DNA from: GCA-2733415 sp964635575
GTDB lineage: Bacteria; Bacteroidota; Bacteroidia; Flavobacteriales; Flavobacteriaceae
Length of the DNA stretch: 18,527 nucleotides
Assembly (NCBI GenBank): GCA_964635575.1
Contig: CAZWNY010000037.1
Location: forward strand, 1 to 18,527
Direction: 5' to 3'
Position numbers and translations under genes: made by a program. Below the pieces are notes generated by a model. The model did no database searches, was not told the origin of the DNA, and saw only the letters and a program-made list of their open reading frames with translations. Positions 15,945 through 18,527 of this stretch are shown piece after piece. Every line of letters starts with the position of its first letter. Within the stretch, counting starts at the first letter, position 1.

Positions 15945-16016
15945 GGCCCATTCGTCTAGTGGTTAGGACGCTAGGTTTTCATCCTAGAAACAGGAGTTCG
16001 ATTCTCCTATGGGCTA
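15945..16016 (+). tRNA. tRNA-Glu (anticodon UUC)
   Basis: There are 72 bases with a complete cloverleaf. The acceptor GGCCCAT pairs with ATGGGCT (G-U at the end pair) and the discriminator is A. The anticodon stem CTAGG/CCTAG (15971-15975 and 15983-15987) encloses TTTTCAT, with anticodon TTC at 15978-15980. The T arm CAGGAGTTCGATTCTCCT is standard. No CCA is encoded. It lies 27 bases before rpsT and probably shares its transcript. Confidence 0.96.
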
Positions 16017-16043
16017 CTTTTACAAAAAAAAAACTAAAATAAA

Positions 16044-16295
16044 ATGGCAAATCACAAGTCAGCGTTAAAAAGAATTAGAAGTAACGAAACTAAAAGATTA
16101 AGAAACAAGTATCAACACAAAACTACGCGTAATGCAGTAAGAAAGTTACGTGAGTTAACAAATAAAGTTGAAGCTCAAAAATTATTACCTGCTGTAATTT
16201 CTATGTTAGATAAAATTGCAAAAAACAATATTATTCATAAAAATAAAGCAGGAAATTTAAAATCTAATTTAATGAAGCATGTAGCTGCTTTATAA
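16044..16295 (+). CDS. rpsT: 30S ribosomal protein S20
   Basis: The product is 83 residues, the usual size, and strongly basic. S20 binds 16S rRNA early in assembly of the small subunit. The N-terminus MANHKSALKRIRSNETKRLRN is the hallmark of the family, and the C-terminal half shows the helix KNNIIHKNKAGNLKSNLMKHV. It starts at ATG 16044 after an A-rich stretch and follows tRNA-Glu behind the same promoter. A strong terminator lies about 120 bases downstream. Confidence 0.98.
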   Translation: MANHKSALKRIRSNETKRLRNKYQHKTTRNAVRKLRELTNKVEAQKLLPAVISMLDKIAKNNIIHKNKAGNLKSNLMKHVAAL

Positions 16296-16417
16296 CTTAA
16301 ATTTTTTATTTTCCTTATTTAAGAGTTTTTCAATTTTTAGAAGTTTAATTTGAGATTAAAAATATTTTTTTTTAAAATATTTGGTTCTCTTATAATAAGG
16401 TTATTGATTATATAATG

Positions 16418-16456
16418 AAAAATTCCTAATCGGCATAAAACCGATTAGGAATTTTT
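16418..16456. terminator. Perfect 16-bp rho-independent terminator, bidirectional
   Basis: Arms 16418-16433 and 16441-16456 are perfectly complementary (core ATTCCTAATCGG/CCGATTAGGAAT) around a 7-base loop, with an A-tract before and a T-tract after. It lies between converging rpsT and the methyltransferase gene and should serve both. The remaining bases of this 331-base gap (16296-16626) show no gene. Confidence 0.9.
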
Positions 16457-16626
16457 GATATGTGTATATGTTTTGTTATAAATGCAACTCTTTTTGTTCT
16501 ATTTTAAATAGAAAATTACAAAAATGGCGTATCAGTTTCTTATTAAGCACGGATGAAATTATTGGTAGTTGTGCGTATTAGTTTTTAAAGTAGGTAAAAA
16601 AAACTTAACACAAGTTTAGAAGTTGC

Positions 16627-17502
16627 TTATATTCGTATTTTAAAATGTTCTTGATGTTTGTTTTCGGTACGAAAAAAAACAAAACCCCAAAAAAAAGTGT
16701 CTAACGTTAAGGTTACTTTATTATGTTTTTTAATTTGTTCCCAAGCTTCTTCCATTTCTTTAGACCAATGTATGTCATCAAAAATAAAAATAGTACTTGG
16801 TTGGACATTTTTTAATAATGATTTAAAATAGCTCAAAGTTGCTTCTTTTTGATGATTTCCATCAATATAAATTAAGTGATAATTAGTATTATTAATGAGT
16901 AGGAAACTTGAAAAATCACTAACGATGCTTGTAATGTTTTGAAAGTTATATTTTTTAAATTGTGATTGCGCTATTTTAGCAGTTTCCGGACAACCTTCAA
17001 TAGTAGTAATTTTTGTTTTTGGGTTATTAAAGCTCATTGTTGCTGTGGCCATACCTAAAGAGGTACCTAGCTCTAAAACGGATTTAATATTAAAATAAAC
17101 AATTAATTTAGCCAATAGCTCTGCTCTTTTGATATTAATACTTGCTGTTTTTACAATTTGAGATATTTGTCTTTTGTTGCTTTTAAAAACTCTGCTTCCT
17201 GCTCCAAAATCTGTTACATTAATAAAATTTTTGTTATTTAGTAAATCATTTTTATACGCTTGTATTAGCGGATATACATTTTCTTTTATTGCTTTCGGAT
17301 TATAATTTTCAGGGATTAAAGGTGGTTTATTTTCTTTTTGAACTACTACTAATAATAATCGCTTAAAAAAGTTAAGTTTTTTTGTTTTTAAAAGTTCATC
17401 ATAAAAGCATTGTGTAATTAAATTATATACAAATGGCGAATGTACTCCGTGTTGGTTAGAGGAAGAAAATAAAAATTTTATGTATGCAAGTACTTGAAAC
17501 AC
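16627..17502 (-). CDS. Class I SAM-dependent methyltransferase
   Basis: The product is 291 residues. A specific N-terminal segment SNQHGVHSPFVYNLITQCFYD (15-35) and FGAGSRVF (99-106) precede the Rossmann domain. Motif I is VLELGTSLGMAT (142-153), the acidic residue at the end of strand 2 is E169 in TIEG, YIDGNHQKEAT is at 212-222, and FIFDDIHWSKEMEEAWE is at 239-255. The overall plan resembles small-molecule or O-methyltransferase (Methyltransf_24-like) proteins; the methyl acceptor is unknown. The start is GTG 17502. No ATG is available in frame before residue 150, and the conserved N-terminal block needs this start. The gene lies 24 bases after the ABC-F gene on the same strand, so the two may be co-transcribed. 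Confidence 0.87.
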   Translation of the reverse strand: MFQVLAYIKFLFSSSNQHGVHSPFVYNLITQCFYDELLKTKKLNFFKRLLLVVVQKENKPPLIPENYNPKAIKENVYPLIQAYKNDLLNNKNFINVTDFGAGSRVFKSNKRQISQIVKTASINIKRAELLAKLIVYFNIKSVLELGTSLGMATATMSFNNPKTKITTIEGCPETAKIAQSQFKKYNFQNITSIVSDFSSFLLINNTNYHLIYIDGNHQKEATLSYFKSLLKNVQPSTIFIFDDIHWSKEMEEAWEQIKKHNKVTLTLDTFFWGFVFFRTENKHQEHFKIRI

Positions 17503-17526
17503 AGCTATGTTTGTTAAGAATCAATG

Positions 17527-18527
17527 TTATTCTTCTAATTTTGACGACAACTCAAACCAACGTATTTCCTTTTCAGATATATTATTATTTAAACCGCTAA
17601 TTTTTTTAGAGATTTCTTCAATTTCTTCAGGAGTATATTTTTTAGTTGCAAAACTGTTTTCTAACGTTGTTTTTTCTTGTTCTAGTTTTTGAATGTCTTT
17701 TTCTAAGCTTTTGTACTCTTTTTGTTCGTTAAAAGTTAATTTGTTTCCGGATGTTTTTTGTTTCCAAGATGTTTTTTCTTTTTTAATTTCGCTTTTTTTT
17801 AGAATAGGAGAAGCAGAATCTTCATAGCTTCTAAAATCAGAATAATTGCCAGGAAAATTTTCGATAACACCATTGCCTCTAAATACAAAAAGATGATCTA
17901 CAATTTTATCCATAAAATATCTATCGTGAGAAACTACAAGTAAGCAACCAGGAAAATCTAATAAAAAGTTCTCTAAAACGGTTAGCGTAACAATATCTAA
18001 ATCGTTTGTAGGCTCATCTAGTATTAAAAAATTAGGGTTTTGTATTAGTACAGTGCATAAATACAATCGTTTACGTTCACCTCCAGATAATTTTTCGATT
18101 AAATCGTATTGCTTTTTTTTATCGAATAAAAAACGTTCTAATAGTTGTGATGCTGATATTTTTCGACCTTTAGAAAGCGGAATATAATCGCCAAAATCTC
18201 GCACTACATCAATTACTTTTTGCCCTTCTTTAATGGTAATTCCTTTTTGGTTGTAATATCCAAACTTTATGGTTTCGCCAGTAATCACTTTTCCCGAATC
18301 AGGACTTAAAGCATTGGTTAGTAAATTTAAAAAGGTGGTTTTTCCAGTTCCATTTTTACCAATAATTCCAATACGATCTCCTTTTTTAAAACTATGATTA
18401 AATTTATCTAAAATTATTTGATCATCAAAAGCTAAATTTACGTTTAAAAACTCGACCACTTTATTTCCCATGCGCTCCATGTTTATTTCGAGTTCCATTT
18501 TGTGTTCTTTACGGCGTGAGTGTGCTT
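17527..18527 (-). CDS. ABC-F family ATPase, Uup-like, C-terminal half (5' end outside window)
   Basis: The frame stays open to the right edge (AHSRRKEHK precedes Met at 18498), so the gene is cut and this Met is internal; full-length family members are about 620-640 residues. Numbering from that Met, the second nucleotide-binding domain shows Walker A GKNGTGKTT (47-55), the Q-loop near Q84, signature LSGGE (137-141), Walker B LILDEPTND (158-166) and the H-loop SHDRYF (190-195). A charged linker (230-255) and a predicted coiled coil (about 256-323) ending RWFELSSKLEE match the Uup-type C-terminal domain. ABC-F proteins lack membrane domains and act in the cytoplasm on ribosomes or branched nucleic acids. 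The upstream segment resembles the 'RRK..E.ELEINMERMG' linker of flavobacterial homologues. Confidence 0.92.
   Translation of the reverse strand, partial: AHSRRKEHKMELEINMERMGNKVVEFLNVNLAFDDQIILDKFNHSFKKGDRIGIIGKNGTGKTTFLNLLTNALSPDSGKVITGETIKFGYYNQKGITIKEGQKVIDVVRDFGDYIPLSKGRKISASQLLERFLFDKKKQYDLIEKLSGGERKRLYLCTVLIQNPNFLILDEPTNDLDIVTLTVLENFLLDFPGCLLVVSHDRYFMDKIVDHLFVFRGNGVIENFPGNYSDFRSYEDSASPILKKSEIKKEKTSWKQKTSGNKLTFNEQKEYKSLEKDIQKLEQEKTTLENSFATKKYTPEEIEEISKKISGLNNNISEKEIRWFELSSKLEE

Noticed and set aside
1..18527. Search for mobile elements, CRISPR arrays, toxin-antitoxin or defence genes
   Set aside because: No transposase, integrase, terminal repeats with target duplication, direct-repeat/spacer arrays or known defence motifs were seen; the gene content is ordinary envelope and translation functions.

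Overview
The window looks like chromosome of a marine-type member of the Flavobacteriaceae (Bacteroidetes). The DNA is strongly AT-rich. Starts are often TTG or GTG and mostly lack Shine-Dalgarno sites. Several genes are preceded by the Bacteroidetes -7 promoter element TAnnTTTG. The proteins fit as well: an OmpP1/FadL-like barrel, a DUF3108 protein, a BshB1-type deacetylase, a eukaryotic/archaeal-type prolyl-tRNA synthetase, and a tail-fibre-like surface protein. I assign family level only.

Layout. At the left edge (2-1231, +) is the C-terminal part of a secreted or surface 'NVGIG' repeat protein, cut by the window. Next, on the minus strand, a rhomboid protease (4494-3823) is followed after one stop and five codons by a large outer-membrane beta-barrel protein (3807-1357). 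Divergent from these are an LpxL/HtrB-type lipid A acyltransferase (4601-5488) and the bacillithiol-pathway deacetylase bshB1 (5585-6301). A strong bidirectional terminator (6406-6448) separates bshB1 from a tight three-gene minus-strand operon: DUF3108 protein, small membrane protein, and M28 peptidase lipoprotein (8654-6469). After a 453-base AT-rich divergent spacer come a MATE transporter, a small acidic conserved protein and a PAP2 phosphatase (9108-11435, +). Converging on them is a minus-strand pair: a Trp/Asn/Gly-repeat lipoprotein (14079-13147) and an OmpP1/FadL-type barrel (13089-11605). Divergent from that pair is proS (14185-15669), then tRNA-Glu(UUC) and rpsT (15945-16295), which share a good promoter. 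These end at a perfect 16-bp terminator hairpin (16418-16456). The right end holds a minus-strand pair: an Uup-like ABC-F ATPase (cut by the right edge) and a class I methyltransferase (17502-16627).

How the genes relate. Most are cell-envelope functions (outer-membrane barrels, lipid A acylation, rhomboid proteolysis, PAP2 lipid phosphatase, MATE efflux, lipoproteins) mixed with translation housekeeping (proS, tRNA-Glu, rpsT, ABC-F). I see no insertion sequence, prophage, CRISPR array, toxin-antitoxin pair or defence island. No clear new multi-gene system is present. The most unusual element is the 816-residue barrel protein, whose periplasmic part looks like a degenerate version of a domain normally found in much larger metallophosphoesterase-barrel fusions, with its conserved acidic motifs replaced.
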